Shown in pieces: positions 1-8,910 of a DNA stretch of 35,391 bases; the first letter of the stretch is position 1; every line of letters starts with the position of its first letter. The translations under genes and the position numbers were made by a program. The notes under the pieces were generated by a model, which did no database searches, was not told where the DNA came from, and saw only the letters and a program-made list of their open reading frames with translations. This stretch comes from Verrucomicrobiales bacterium (GTDB lineage Bacteria; Verrucomicrobiota; Verrucomicrobiia; Verrucomicrobiales; DEV007), in contig JARGPH010000035.1 in the NCBI GenBank assembly GCA_029213065.1, positions 1-35,391 on the forward strand, written 5' to 3'.

Positions 1-315
1 CTCCTCCTCATCGTCCACCCGGATGGAAATGAATCCCATCTCCTCGTCATCCGCGGATCCCAGGGCATTGAACTGCCCACGGCTCATCACGAAGTCATTC
101 TCCTTCCATTCGATCCAGGCAAAATGACCCGCGTTTTCCTCATCGAAAGCGATATGAAATACCCCCTCACCCATTTTCCAGGCACCTTGAAATTCCTCCT
201 GCAGTGATTCTTCGGTTTCTTTCGCGACCGGAGTGACGGTCCAAACAGGACTGCAGGATGTGAGTAGAAACGCAGCGCCCGCGGCGACCGGGAGTAAAAA
301 TCGGAATCGTATCAT
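1..315 (-). CDS. Hypothetical lipoprotein, N-terminal 105 residues (cut by window edge)
   Basis: An open frame starts at the ATG at 315 and runs off the left edge without a stop, so only the N-terminus is present. The product begins with a basic residue pair and a hydrophobic stretch ending in LLTSC, a clear lipobox, so the mature protein should start at Cys19 and be lipid-anchored. The rest is acidic (many Glu and Asp) with no motif I recognise. It lies 25 bp downstream of the DUF1080-like gene on the same strand and may share its transcript. The signal is seen directly; the function is unknown. Confidence 0.7.
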   Translation of the reverse strand, partial: MIRFRFLLPVAAGAAFLLTSCSPVWTVTPVAKETEESLQEEFQGAWKMGEGVFHIAFDEENAGHFAWIEWKENDFVMSRGQFNALGSADDEEMGFISIRVDDEEE

Positions 316-340
316 GGCACAGGCTATCCTCTCTACCGAA

Positions 341-1027
341 CTAGGGCTTTCGGATCACAAAGTTGTCATAGTGGACCTCGCGATCCGTCGTCGTGATGTT
401 CATGTTAGACTTCGTCGCGTGGGCGATCCCCTCCGACTTGAGCGTGCCGACGAGCTCGCCGTCGATCCAGGCCTTCATGACATCCCCTTCAATTCGAATG
501 AGAAGATCGTGCCACTCCCCGGGGTCGATCGAGATGGCATTGCGGGAGGTTTTCGTCTTCAGCATTTTTTGAGTCTCCTCATCCAGCTTGACTCCCGCTT
601 TACGCTTGTCCCGAATCGCTTTCACAAACTGGCCCGTTTTACCGTCGTTGAGATCAATCGATTTTGCACTCACTCCGACATGGCAGATGTGCCCCGCGTG
701 AGACCCCTCGTAATCGAGATCACGAAACATGATGCTGAATCGGTTTGAACCGGCGAACTTGAAAGACACCGCCACTTCGAGATCACTCAGCGGCGGCAGA
801 AGAATCGTATTCACCGACGGATGATCCGCCTCCTTCGGCGTAATCCCCACGAGAACGCCATCACGGATCAGCGATTCGCTCTTCCACGATCCCCACTCCT
901 TTTTTAACGACTCGCCTTCGAAATCATCCTCAAACAAAATGGTTTCGTAAGGCCCGGCTTGAAGGAGACCTGCAGCCCCCTCGAGCAAAGCCAGAGAAGT
1001 GACGGCAGCGAGAAACAGAGATTTCAT
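341..1027 (-). CDS. Secreted DUF1080/LamG-like protein
   Basis: The 228-residue product opens with a signal peptide (about residues 1-24). It continues as one beta-sandwich-like domain typical of the DUF1080 (3-keto-disaccharide hydrolase-like, concanavalin-fold) group. Support comes from an early FEDDFEG-type segment, a central FRDLDYEG segment, a late GEWHDLLIRIEGD strand pair and a terminal YDNFVIRKP. Such proteins are abundant in Verrucomicrobiota and Planctomycetota and are thought to bind or process carbohydrate outside the cytoplasm. I see no catalytic residues, so a binding role is as likely as an enzymatic one. It follows the PhoD-like phosphatase gene after 48 bp and is probably co-transcribed with it. 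Confidence 0.75.
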   Translation of the reverse strand: MKSLFLAAVTSLALLEGAAGLLQAGPYETILFEDDFEGESLKKEWGSWKSESLIRDGVLVGITPKEADHPSVNTILLPPLSDLEVAVSFKFAGSNRFSIMFRDLDYEGSHAGHICHVGVSAKSIDLNDGKTGQFVKAIRDKRKAGVKLDEETQKMLKTKTSRNAISIDPGEWHDLLIRIEGDVMKAWIDGELVGTLKSEGIAHATKSNMNITTTDREVHYDNFVIRKP

Positions 1028-1075
1028 GGGATCAACCGGGAAACGGGAGGGTTCGAACGATTCTGCGCTGCGCGC

Positions 1076-2929
1076 CTATTTCAACGTCACCGTCTGCGGT
1101 TCGGAACCAACCTTCGCCGCTTCAGAAACGGTTGTTTCAGGCGCGTCCTTACCGGCTTTGACAATGAAAGTCTTCCCCTTCGGTGCTCCCGGGGTGAATG
1201 ATTTGCCGCTGGCTCTCACCGTGTAGAGGATCTCGTCCGTGTCGGCGTCAATCAGCTGAACGACAGGATCCTCGACGTCGAAAGTGAGTTCACCGAGCTT
1301 GCCCCAGGAACGGGGATTGTAATTGTCGAACTGGGAGATCGTCATCGGCCAACCGGGATACTGCTTCGCCTCCGGGTCAGTCACGTCCACGTTGCGCGGC
1401 CAGCACTCCATCTCGATGTCGCGTGTTTTCGTGTTGAATCGAACGATTCCAAATCCGGCAGCACGGGTGTTGAGAATATTTCCGGCAGGATTCTTTTCAG
1501 GGTTTGCAGCCGCGAAGTTTGTCACTTTGTTAGCAAAGCCATCAAGGTGATCTCCGGTGTATTCGGGCGCACCCGGCTCGCGGTTAGGACCCGCTTCAAG
1601 TGGCTCCCACCAGCGAAGATAGAGATTCGCAATCGACGGGACGCAGAACGAATAAATAGCATCACCGTATTCGTCGATACCCTGCTGGAATATCGTCGCG
1701 AGGTGCTGGTCACCTGCGTAGTGAAAGGCAAACCCTTTCCTGAGCCCGCGCAGCGCGTTGTTCCGCCCTGTTTGCGGCCAACCGTTCGAATCCATATCCG
1801 CATGGAGACGTCCGTTCGCAGCACCGTGAATGTGAGCACCACCACAGAAAATCGTCGCGGAAAGCGCCACCTTCATGTCAGCGTCAGTCCAGTCCTGCGC
1901 CCACTCATCGATGAACTTGAGCTGGCGATCGCCGAGAAGGATCGCCCCTTCCACATCAACGCTGGCGGGATCGTAGTCGGGATTGAGAATGTGATCGGGA
2001 CGCGGACCCTGCTTGGGAACCCGACCGGCGGGGCCGGTCTTGAATTTGCGATCCTCAAGAATCGCGAAGTCAATATTGCCCCAGTTCAGATTCGTGAACC
2101 AAACGCCGATTCCCTGTCCGATCGTGTGCGGATCAACCGGATCCGGCATGTGGCTGGTCTGAGCACGCTCGACTTCCTGAACATACTCACCGGGCTGAGA
2201 GTAACCGCCATCAGCGGCACCGCTCAGCGTCGAGATTTTACCGCTCTCGCCCCACAAATTGGGTTGTCCCGCGTCATGGTCATCAGGGAGGCACAGCGTG
2301 GGGCGATCTTTGATAATCTCGCCGAAGTCGCGACCGAACTTCAACCACGCCGCGTAGTGACGGTGATGATCGTAGACCTGATCACCGGAAAAGAAGAGCA
2401 CATCGGCATCGACCTTGTTCACATTGTCGATGAGATCCTGGCGGGAGAGATCCCCGCCGTGTTTTGCATTGATCGAATTCCCCGTGAAGCCTGCCACCAC
2501 GATCTCGTCCTTGTCGATCGGATTCCGGCGAATCGTGCCCTCGTAACTCGCTTCCTCACCGTGAAGAACACGGTACTTCTGCGTTTGGGTATCGTCCCAG
2601 TTTTCAACACGGAAGGGAGCGGTCCATCCCTTCTCGATCACCTCTGTTTTCGCGACCTCGACCCATTTTCCGTCCTTCTCAATCTCGAGGCGAACCGTTT
2701 TCGTATCACCCTCGGGGACAGGGTAAAGTTGAGCAGTCAGCTTGAGCACCTCGTCATTCACCGTGTAGAGAGCGAAACAGATAATATCCTTCTTCTCCAC
2801 ATTCGGAATCGCAAGCGCAGCGGGCCCCTTCTTCTGACCTTTTCCCTTTTTTCCTTTTTCCTGGGCAACTGCCCCGCCTGCAATCAGAAGCGCGGAACAA
2901 CAAAGGGTGACTAATCGAATCAGTTTCAT
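1076..2929 (-). CDS. PhoD-like exported metallophosphatase
   Basis: The 617-residue protein has a signal peptide (about 1-22, ending AVAQ) followed by a short Lys/Gly-rich linker. Metallophosphatase motifs appear in order: GDQVYDHH, then a LPDDHD metal-binding segment, and later AGDQH. This order matches the PhoD-like group of calcineurin-fold phosphatases and phosphodiesterases, which usually use two metal ions outside the cytoplasm. The N-terminal region before the first motif (about 40-145) is probably the beta-sandwich domain seen in PhoD-like proteins. The C-terminal part (about 520-617) looks like an extra beta domain. The substrate cannot be told; phosphate monoesters, diesters or wall polymers are all possible. 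It heads a minus-strand cluster with the DUF1080-like gene. Confidence 0.85.
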   Translation of the reverse strand: MKLIRLVTLCCSALLIAGGAVAQEKGKKGKGQKKGPAALAIPNVEKKDIICFALYTVNDEVLKLTAQLYPVPEGDTKTVRLEIEKDGKWVEVAKTEVIEKGWTAPFRVENWDDTQTQKYRVLHGEEASYEGTIRRNPIDKDEIVVAGFTGNSINAKHGGDLSRQDLIDNVNKVDADVLFFSGDQVYDHHRHYAAWLKFGRDFGEIIKDRPTLCLPDDHDAGQPNLWGESGKISTLSGAADGGYSQPGEYVQEVERAQTSHMPDPVDPHTIGQGIGVWFTNLNWGNIDFAILEDRKFKTGPAGRVPKQGPRPDHILNPDYDPASVDVEGAILLGDRQLKFIDEWAQDWTDADMKVALSATIFCGGAHIHGAANGRLHADMDSNGWPQTGRNNALRGLRKGFAFHYAGDQHLATIFQQGIDEYGDAIYSFCVPSIANLYLRWWEPLEAGPNREPGAPEYTGDHLDGFANKVTNFAAANPEKNPAGNILNTRAAGFGIVRFNTKTRDIEMECWPRNVDVTDPEAKQYPGWPMTISQFDNYNPRSWGKLGELTFDVEDPVVQLIDADTDEILYTVRASGKSFTPGAPKGKTFIVKAGKDAPETTVSEAAKVGSEPQTVTLK

Positions 2930-2976
2930 GGGATTTCTTACGATAAAGTTTGGTTTTGTCAGTTAAAAAGAGGAGA

Positions 2977-3891
2977 TCAGAGACGGCACGTTTGCGGGTC
3001 TGTATTCCCCGACGAAATGGGAACAGGAGCCGTGAGGCTATCAGGCTCGTCGGCTTTCCGCCAAAGAAAAAGCAGGTAAAGCGGAATCATAAAATGCGGA
3101 GCACGGAGAACAACCTCGTGAAGGTATTGATCCGCCCCCCAGTAATTCAGTCCCAATGACATTCCTGCAACGGGTCTCGCAACGGCGGTCAAAAATCCCC
3201 ACACAGCAGCATACAAGGCGGCCCCGCGACGAAGCGGCCGGAAGAACAAACCAACACAGACCAGCATATCCATGATCCCCGCGACACGGAGGATGAAACG
3301 GGCCATCTCTGCATCAACCCGGAGAATGATCGACGTCATTCCGAGAAAATTGGCCGGTGTCGGGCTCGGATAGCCGAGAGCATAGGCGCCGTGTCCTGCA
3401 AAAATCATCACAAACGCCACCATCGCAGTGACCACGGTAGCGCGGTGACGAACCCCGAATCGCAACGCGAGAACGAGAATCACGGGAATGAGCATTTGCC
3501 CCCCGTGCTCAACAAACATCGGCAACTGCTGATTGGCACTTAAATACTTCGCGTAACTCAGCAGGACCAGCAACCCGCTCCCCCCGATGAGCCCCGCCAT
3601 CTGAATCCGTGAATTATTACGCACCGTCAGGGTGAGAATCGCGCAAATAAGATAGAGCCATCCTATCCGGCTGTGCCACTTCTGAACCAATCCATCCTGA
3701 GCACCGGACCCGACAAACTCATCCCAGCTGATTCCAATTTTCTCCGCCAGGGCATAGATGGAATCCTGCCAGAGCAAAACGCCGTAAGGCCCCTCCCAAT
3801 AGAAAAGAACCCATGCCCAGCCCGCAAAACAACCAAATCCCCCGAGGCGGAGGATTAAGAGGAGGAGTTGATCTGGCTTAGGCAGGGTCAT
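2977..3891 (-). CDS. Polytopic membrane protein of unknown function
   Basis: The product is about 304 residues when started at the ATG at 3891. An in-frame TTG at 3918 would add nine residues, but neither start has a good ribosome-binding site. Roughly eight hydrophobic segments are spread over the whole length (for example LLLLILRLGGFGCFAGWAW and MLIPVILVLAL), so it is an integral inner-membrane protein. The periplasmic or cytoplasmic loops contain no motif I know. It lies 66 bp downstream of the propeller glycosidase gene on the same strand and 47 bp upstream of the PhoD-like gene. Its job cannot be inferred from this context. Confidence 0.7.
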   Translation of the reverse strand: MTLPKPDQLLLLILRLGGFGCFAGWAWVLFYWEGPYGVLLWQDSIYALAEKIGISWDEFVGSGAQDGLVQKWHSRIGWLYLICAILTLTVRNNSRIQMAGLIGGSGLLVLLSYAKYLSANQQLPMFVEHGGQMLIPVILVLALRFGVRHRATVVTAMVAFVMIFAGHGAYALGYPSPTPANFLGMTSIILRVDAEMARFILRVAGIMDMLVCVGLFFRPLRRGAALYAAVWGFLTAVARPVAGMSLGLNYWGADQYLHEVVLRAPHFMIPLYLLFLWRKADEPDSLTAPVPISSGNTDPQTCRL

Positions 3892-3957
3892 GATTTTGCG
3901 AAGAGGAGTTGTAACCAATCCTCAACCCGCCGCCAAGCCCCTATTTCGACCAATTCC

Positions 3958-5043
3958 CTATCCGAGAGGCTCAGCCAGCGCCGTGCCGATACCGGTTGCC
4001 CCGTATCCATTGCCACAGTAAAAAAGGCGCAATCTTGAGCCTTCCCGGACAACATGAGGGTATTCGACCATTTTGTTTTCCCACGCCGCATCCCCCGGCG
4101 CAAGCGCCAGATTTTCATCCGGGGTCCCGCGCTCCCAGTTGAGGCCGTCCGCACTCCTGGCCTCGCAAATAGAGTAGGCCCCGAATCGAGTCCCAATCCC
4201 CGCATAGATTGCGCGCCAACCGTCCTTCACCGGCCACACATTGAGCGCAATCGTCGCTGCATTCTCATATTTTGCGTCCGCCCTCGGCTGAAGAACGACC
4301 CGCTTGTCAGTCCAATTGATTCCATCGTAAGAATGCGCGATCACTGATTGTTTAGCCTGATTGATCTGAAGCGTCCCGCCTGATCGTCCTGTCGCGAGGG
4401 TGTAGTGCATACGGTAGAGAATCCGACCGTCACTTTGAGGGATTTCAATAATCGGCCCGCCACCGGCAATCCCCTTGTTATCCGGCCAATCCGGAAAACC
4501 GTCGCCACGAAGCACGACATCGCCGGTCTTTTCCCAGTGGATCAAATCCTCGCTGACCGCGAGCCCAATCCCGGTGAATGCCTGCAACCCGTCACCGCTC
4601 GTGCCGCGACCGGTGTAATAGAGATGCCACTTGTCACCGATTTTATGCACGCAGGGCAGGACACACCACAGCTCATCAAAATCGCCCTTTCCGCCAACAT
4701 CGAACAAGGGGCCGCGTCGTGTCCAGTTTGCTACATCATCAATGGGACAGGTCGCGAGGCAGATGCGCTGCTTTCGTTTCAGTCCTGCCCCCGAATAAAA
4801 CAGCCAGTATTCCCCCAGGTCCTCCCGGGTTACTACAAAAGGATTCATGCAACGATTCCTGTCAAAATCGTTATCGCCGGGAGGCAACACAGGATTTCGC
4901 GAATCCCGTTTCCAATCGTGAACCCGAAAGGGCTCCAATCCCCTGCTTCCCGCAACAGACTCGCCGAACAACCAATCGGCACCACTAAGCGAAAGTGCAG
5001 TGGCAACTCCGACCTGCTCCAGTAGATGTCGTCTGCTTCTCAA
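3958..5043 (-). CDS. Tat-exported five-bladed beta-propeller glycosidase-like protein
   Basis: The 361-residue protein starts at a TTG (5043) preceded by a strong purine-rich ribosome-binding site, which decides the start. Its N-terminus has SRRHLLE before a hydrophobic stretch, matching the twin-arginine signal. The body has repeating propeller blades with YWLFYSGAG, WHLYYTGRG, WRAIYAGIG and LRLFYCGNG segments, plus a DFDRNRCMNPFV stretch. This pattern fits the GH32/GH43/GH68/GH130 five-bladed propeller superfamily. I cannot assign one family. Action on plant or algal polysaccharide in the periplasm is inferred. It is divergent from the SDR gene across a 325-bp spacer. Confidence 0.78.
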   Translation of the reverse strand: MRSRRHLLEQVGVATALSLSGADWLFGESVAGSRGLEPFRVHDWKRDSRNPVLPPGDNDFDRNRCMNPFVVTREDLGEYWLFYSGAGLKRKQRICLATCPIDDVANWTRRGPLFDVGGKGDFDELWCVLPCVHKIGDKWHLYYTGRGTSGDGLQAFTGIGLAVSEDLIHWEKTGDVVLRGDGFPDWPDNKGIAGGGPIIEIPQSDGRILYRMHYTLATGRSGGTLQINQAKQSVIAHSYDGINWTDKRVVLQPRADAKYENAATIALNVWPVKDGWRAIYAGIGTRFGAYSICEARSADGLNWERGTPDENLALAPGDAAWENKMVEYPHVVREGSRLRLFYCGNGYGATGIGTALAEPLG

Positions 5044-5368
5044 TTATCCCCTCTCCCTGTCTTTCATTCGGAAATCGTTGATAAAGAGCGGCCTCCGGGT
5101 CAATCCCAAACCGAACTCCCCACTACTGCATATACGGCCCATTCCGGAGTTGCGGAAAATAGAATTCCCTCTCGCCATCATGGGTATATCCCCGAACAGG
5201 AACCATCCCTGATAATCGGAGTCGCGCTCCGGCAGAAGAATTTGAAATCATTTTCCAATACCGTCGTCGAAGCCGAGAGGCGCATCACGAATCCATCGTG
5301 GCAAACCACGAAAGTCGACTTTCGACCTTGAAGACCACATCTCAGAGTAAACCGTAGAGAACACCACC
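5044..5368. other. 325-bp divergent intergenic region
   Basis: This spacer separates the start of the propeller glycosidase gene (leftward) from the SDR gene (rightward), so it must hold both promoters. The one striking element is a perfect 16-bp palindrome close to the SDR start, listed separately. A frame across 5026-5331 has no signal, no domain and overlaps the glycosidase start, so I see no convincing gene here. Confidence 0.6.
5309..5324. promoter_or_regulatory. Perfect 16-bp palindrome, candidate operator
   Basis: CGAAAGTCGACTTTCG reads identically on both strands and ends 44 bp before the SDR start codon. That position suits a repressor site in the 5' untranslated region or promoter of the SDR gene. 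No regulator gene is adjacent, so the protein that would bind is unknown. As RNA it could form a hairpin only poorly, since there is no loop, so a DNA-binding dimer is the better reading. Confidence 0.45.
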
Positions 5369-6121
5369 ATGAAACTGAAAAACAAAGTCGCGATCGTGTC
5401 CGGAGGAGCCCGGGATATCGGAAAAGCCATCTCCATCGAGCTCGCCGGGCAGGGCGCGAAAGTCGTCATCAACTATTTCGGCAGCACCGAAAAGGCGCAG
5501 GAAACCGTATCCGAAATCACCGCCGCCGGAGGTGAGGCCATCGCCGTGAAAGGAGACCTTACGAAAACCGCCGATGCTGAGAATCTCGTCGCCGAAGCCA
5601 CGAAAGCGTTCGGAGACAAAATCGATATCCTCGTGAACAACGCCGGCGGGATCGTCGCCCGGAAATCACTCGACGAGATGGACGCTGAGTTTTTCAACTA
5701 CGTCCTTCAGCTCAACACCACGAGCACCTTTCTTCTCACCAAAGCCACCGCGACCAAAATGGGCGAAGGCGGATCTATCATCAACATTGCTTCACAGGCC
5801 GGACGCGACGGCGGTGGACCCGGAGCAGCCGCCTACGCGACTTCGAAAGGAGCCGTCATGACCTTCACCCGCGCCATGGCAAAAGAACTCGGGGCACGCG
5901 GCATCCGCGTCAACGCGCTCTGCCCCGGGATGATCAGCACGACCTTTCACGACACCTTCACCAAAGACGAAGTCCGTAAAAACGTCGCCGCCGGAACTCC
6001 GCTCGGTCGTGAAGGAACACCACAGGAAGTGGCCACGATCATCTCATTCCTCGCCTCGGAGGAAGCCGGCTTCCTCACCGGAGTGAACATGGACACCAAC
6101 GGCGGACTGCTCTTTTCCTGA
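5369..6121 (+). CDS. SDR-family NAD(P)-dependent oxidoreductase (FabG-like)
   Basis: The 250-residue length is classical for short-chain dehydrogenases. The nucleotide-binding glycine motif is SGGARDIG near residue 12, slightly off the usual TGxxxGIG. The structural NNAG motif is near residue 91, the catalytic serine lies in IINIASQAG, and the YATSK active-site motif is near residue 156. The C-terminal LTGVNMDTNGG segment is typical of FabG-like and sugar/alcohol-oxidising members. The substrate is unknown. It is monocistronic: the next gene converges on it, with a hairpin between. The palindrome at 5309-5324 suggests specific control. Confidence 0.88.
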   Translation: MKLKNKVAIVSGGARDIGKAISIELAGQGAKVVINYFGSTEKAQETVSEITAAGGEAIAVKGDLTKTADAENLVAEATKAFGDKIDILVNNAGGIVARKSLDEMDAEFFNYVLQLNTTSTFLLTKATATKMGEGGSIINIASQAGRDGGGPGAAAYATSKGAVMTFTRAMAKELGARGIRVNALCPGMISTTFHDTFTKDEVRKNVAAGTPLGREGTPQEVATIISFLASEEAGFLTGVNMDTNGGLLFS

Positions 6122-6134
6122 TGACGAATGGCTC

Positions 6135-6151
6135 TCCCGGCGATACCGGGA
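6135..6151. terminator. Hairpin between convergent genes
   Basis: TCCCGG-CGATA-CCGGGA forms a perfect 6-bp stem with a 5-nt loop, 13 bp after the SDR stop and 18 bp before the end of the convergent propeller gene. There is no U-tract, so intrinsic termination is uncertain, but the position fits a shared bidirectional terminator. Confidence 0.4.
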
Positions 6152-6169
6152 AGCCTGCCGGCGAGTGAC

Positions 6170-7708
6170 TTACGGGGCGGCCTGCTCCGAAGCGGGCGTG
6201 TTCACAAAATAGTAGATCGAGTCCCCCATGAGCGGACGTGACTCGCTATCTACTGCCTTTTGAACGGTAAGGTTGTAGAGGTAATTCCCTTTGATTTCCG
6301 GCAGCGTGATCCGAACCGATTTCCTGTCGTCGCTGACCGTGGCGGCAGTGATTTTCACCTCCGCTTCGTCCACTTTCGGCGAGCCGTATTCGCCGTGATA
6401 GGTGTAGGTATGACGTGAAATGGTCCATTCAGGCACTTCGTCGCCGAGCGGTGCGTTAAAGGTTATTTCGAAACCGTTTTCAAGCAGGTGCACTTTCTCC
6501 ACGAGAAAGAGAGGCTGGTGATTCCAAACCACTTTAACGAGGCCCTCATCTCCAGCCCACTTCTGGTGAATCTTACCGATCAAAAGATCCCCGTCCGGAG
6601 TAAAGGTAAAACGGTGATTTCCAATTCCCAGTTCCGGAGTGAGAAGAAACGGAATCACAGCACCCTGGAGAACACCGCCGACCTCCTCGCCCAGGTAGCG
6701 AATCAAATTGGGCTGGTTCATATCACCAATTAGAAGCTCACCTTCGGGGAGACCGAACTTTTCAGGATCAATCGTGGGAATGGGCTGAGTCGGCGAATTG
6801 GCCATGTCGCCATAGGGAAACAAAGCGGCTTCACGAGTGCGCATCGCCTGCAATTCCTCAACCGACACGTCGAGCGGGTTACGCGTCCAACCTTCCTTCC
6901 AGGTCAGCGACGCAGGGTGCCCGTAAAAGCCATCTTTCTCGACATGATAGAGTGGACTGGTGCCTTTCCAGTCACCCTGGTTGTCCGTCACCCAGAGATT
7001 ATCATCCTCATCGATTGCGATGCCATCGGGAGAACGAAAGCCGCTCGCGAAGGGTTCCGCTTTTCCATCGGGCGTGATTTTGATGACCCATCCACGATAG
7101 GGAACGCGCGAATACATGCGGCCGGCTTCCTTTTTATATTCGTCATCGATGCTTCTGCCGTTGTCCTCATCCATGTGCTTTTTGTCGAGCCCGACCGGAG
7201 ACCAGGGGCCCCGCACCTGCTTGAAAACACCACCGTTATTGGAGGCAACGTTGAGCGCGATATAAAGATTTCCCTCACTGTCACGCGCCGGACCATAGGC
7301 AAACTCGTGGTAATTTCCGGTGACACCGAAGTCATCGAAAACGGTTTCGTAGAAGTCCGCTTTGCCGTCGGAATCGGTATCGCTCAGGCGCGTCAGTTCC
7401 GTCCACTGCATCACAAGAAGCGAACCGCCGGGTTCTTCGAGGATGCCGAGCGGCGTCATCAGTCCGTGGGCGAACTCCGTCCAGCTCTGATCTTTCGGAT
7501 CGTAGATCTGCACCTCACCGCTGTTGAAACAGGCCGCGATGCGCCCGTCGCTCAAAGTGGTGAGCCCGCCGATTTGATGGTCCACTTTCTCAGGAAGCGC
7601 GATCTTCTCGAAAGCGTAGTAATCGGACCAGTCGGGCTGTTGCGCCTCGAGCGCCGAAGTGATCGCGAGGTTGGCGATGGCAATTAAGCCGATACTGAGA
7701 TGCTTCAT
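6170..7708 (-). CDS. Secreted PQQ/gluconolactonase-type beta-propeller protein
   Basis: The 512-residue product has a signal peptide (about 1-22). A propeller follows, with blade motifs such as GGLTTLSDGRIAACF, SDTDSDGKADFYETV (an acidic, calcium-binding-like loop), ARDSEGNLYIALN, DGIAIDEDDNLWVTDNQG and FTPDGDLLIG. These resemble the large family of propellers found beside cytochromes in Planctomycetota and Verrucomicrobiota, some of which oxidise sugars. The region after about residue 400 is a separate beta-rich domain. Its ATG overlaps the TGA of the upstream cytochrome gene by 4 bp, implying translational coupling and a working pair. Sugar or alcohol oxidation with electrons passed to the cytochrome is inferred, not shown. 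Confidence 0.75.
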   Translation of the reverse strand: MKHLSIGLIAIANLAITSALEAQQPDWSDYYAFEKIALPEKVDHQIGGLTTLSDGRIAACFNSGEVQIYDPKDQSWTEFAHGLMTPLGILEEPGGSLLVMQWTELTRLSDTDSDGKADFYETVFDDFGVTGNYHEFAYGPARDSEGNLYIALNVASNNGGVFKQVRGPWSPVGLDKKHMDEDNGRSIDDEYKKEAGRMYSRVPYRGWVIKITPDGKAEPFASGFRSPDGIAIDEDDNLWVTDNQGDWKGTSPLYHVEKDGFYGHPASLTWKEGWTRNPLDVSVEELQAMRTREAALFPYGDMANSPTQPIPTIDPEKFGLPEGELLIGDMNQPNLIRYLGEEVGGVLQGAVIPFLLTPELGIGNHRFTFTPDGDLLIGKIHQKWAGDEGLVKVVWNHQPLFLVEKVHLLENGFEITFNAPLGDEVPEWTISRHTYTYHGEYGSPKVDEAEVKITAATVSDDRKSVRITLPEIKGNYLYNLTVQKAVDSESRPLMGDSIYYFVNTPASEQAAP

Positions 7709-8616
7709 GGCTTGGAAATGGTGAGAGTAAAGGATTTGGTGTCAGCGCCCGTGAGTGTCAGGGTGCCGCTTTTGAGTTCGCCTTTGTCGGAGACGACGAT
7801 GGCTTTTGTGTCCTGTTCGAGATTCAATTTCAATTCCCCGACTTCGTCAGAGAGAGTGAAGTGACGCACGATCATCCCCCCTTGTGCGCCGTTGTTAATA
7901 TGTTCGCGAACTTCGATCTCACCGATTCGATAAGCCAGTTCAGGTGAGCCATCAGGCTTCAACCGGTACCCGAGAAAGTCGGGCTTCTCATCGCCTGCGA
8001 GAGACCAGAGCCGATCGGCCGTTTCCCGGTAAAAGGGCTCGGCCCGCAGGTCAGCGACGGTGTGGCCCTTCTTGAGAATCGTTCGATCTCCCGGCCAGAT
8101 ATAGCGGAGCCGGCAAGCCTCCGTGTCCCAGCAGACGCTGATGTTCTCTTTTAAAACAATTCCGAGTGAAGCCGGGCTGCTATGAGGCATGAAGCCCCGC
8201 ACCACGTATGGCAGCTCACGCTCCGGCTCTTTGTAGGATTGAAATCGACTGTTACCTCGCACCTCTTTCTTCCCCACCGAAACGTCGAGAATGTAGGCGT
8301 GAATATTGGCGAGGGTTTCTTCCGGAACGTGACCCATCGGCGGCATTTGCATCAATCTGGGATCTTTCTTCCCCGGCTCTTTTGCCCAGGCGAGGAACTC
8401 GGCACGCTTCTCTTCCGGGTAGGTCTCTGCAATTCCGACGAGCGAGGGTCCCACCAGTTTGGTTTCGACCATGTGGCAGGCCATGCAGTTCATTTGGTAA
8501 GCGGTTTTGCCTTTCTCGACCGCCTCCTCCGGTGACGACGCGGAGGGCGCCCCGAAGGCCGCAGCCCCGAACAGAAACAAGCTTCCTGCGGTGAGGAGCG
8601 CTGATTGATTTTTCAT
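7705..8616 (-). CDS. Periplasmic monohaem cytochrome c with extra C-terminal domain
   Basis: The 303-residue protein has a signal peptide (about 1-22) and a class I cytochrome c domain. The haem motif is CMACH (Cys44, Cys47, His48), and a Met in the MQMPPMGHV stretch near residues 89-97 is the likely sixth ligand. Residues from about 115 to 303 form a second beta-rich domain I do not recognise. The cytochrome domain should carry electrons in the periplasm. The gene overlaps the downstream propeller gene by 4 bp (ATGA), so the two are almost certainly co-translated and act together. Confidence 0.82.
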   Translation of the reverse strand: MKNQSALLTAGSLFLFGAAAFGAPSASSPEEAVEKGKTAYQMNCMACHMVETKLVGPSLVGIAETYPEEKRAEFLAWAKEPGKKDPRLMQMPPMGHVPEETLANIHAYILDVSVGKKEVRGNSRFQSYKEPERELPYVVRGFMPHSSPASLGIVLKENISVCWDTEACRLRYIWPGDRTILKKGHTVADLRAEPFYRETADRLWSLAGDEKPDFLGYRLKPDGSPELAYRIGEIEVREHINNGAQGGMIVRHFTLSDEVGELKLNLEQDTKAIVVSDKGELKSGTLTLTGADTKSFTLTISKP

Positions 8617-8691
8617 AGAGTAAAGAGTTTGAAGTGTTCACCGGCGGCGCCAATCCCCCGCCTTTCCGAAAAAGCAGGATTTCAACGTTCA

Positions 8692-8701
8692 GGGGGGGGG
8701 G
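8692..8701. repeat. Ten-base G homopolymer upstream of the cytochrome gene
   Basis: A run of ten G (ten C on the coding strand of the cytochrome gene) lies 76 bp upstream of the cytochrome start codon. Such tracts slip during replication, and in promoter regions a length change alters spacing and expression. Whether this one is variable cannot be told from one sequence, and it could also be a sequencing artefact. Confidence 0.55.
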
Positions 8702-8744
8702 AAAGACAGGTCAATTCCTGTCACAATCCGGGAAACGAATACCA

Positions 8745-8767
8745 TTGATATGTCGGAACCGTATCAA
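8745..8767. promoter_or_regulatory. Inverted repeat TTGATA-N11-TATCAA
   Basis: Two perfect 6-bp half sites are separated by 11 bp, giving a centre-to-centre distance of 17 bp. The site lies about 129 bp upstream of the cytochrome gene and 180 bp upstream of tetR. It could be an operator for the cytochrome/propeller pair. A match of this size can also arise by chance. Confidence 0.25.
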
Positions 8768-8910
8768 AACTGACGGAAATATTTCGGATTTTTCAAAAAA
8801 CGCACTGTTCCGGTGTCCCCCAACTCTGAGAACCAGCCTCCCTATCCGCCGTGGGGAACCTTCGATCTTCCGGGAACATCCCATCACCGGGCACGATGGA
8901 AGGGCTGAAA

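Noticed and set aside
1547-2914. Long plus-strand frame (455 codons) opposite the PhoD-like gene
   Set aside because: It is a mirror of the strongly supported phosphatase gene, has no domain or signal peptide, and long antisense frames are common in GC-rich codon-biased genes.
5026-5331. Plus-strand frame in the divergent spacer
   Set aside because: It overlaps the glycosidase start, runs over the palindrome and has no protein-like composition.
6917-7687. Plus-strand frame opposite the propeller gene
   Set aside because: The propeller gene has a signal peptide, blade motifs and coupling to the cytochrome; the antisense frame has none.
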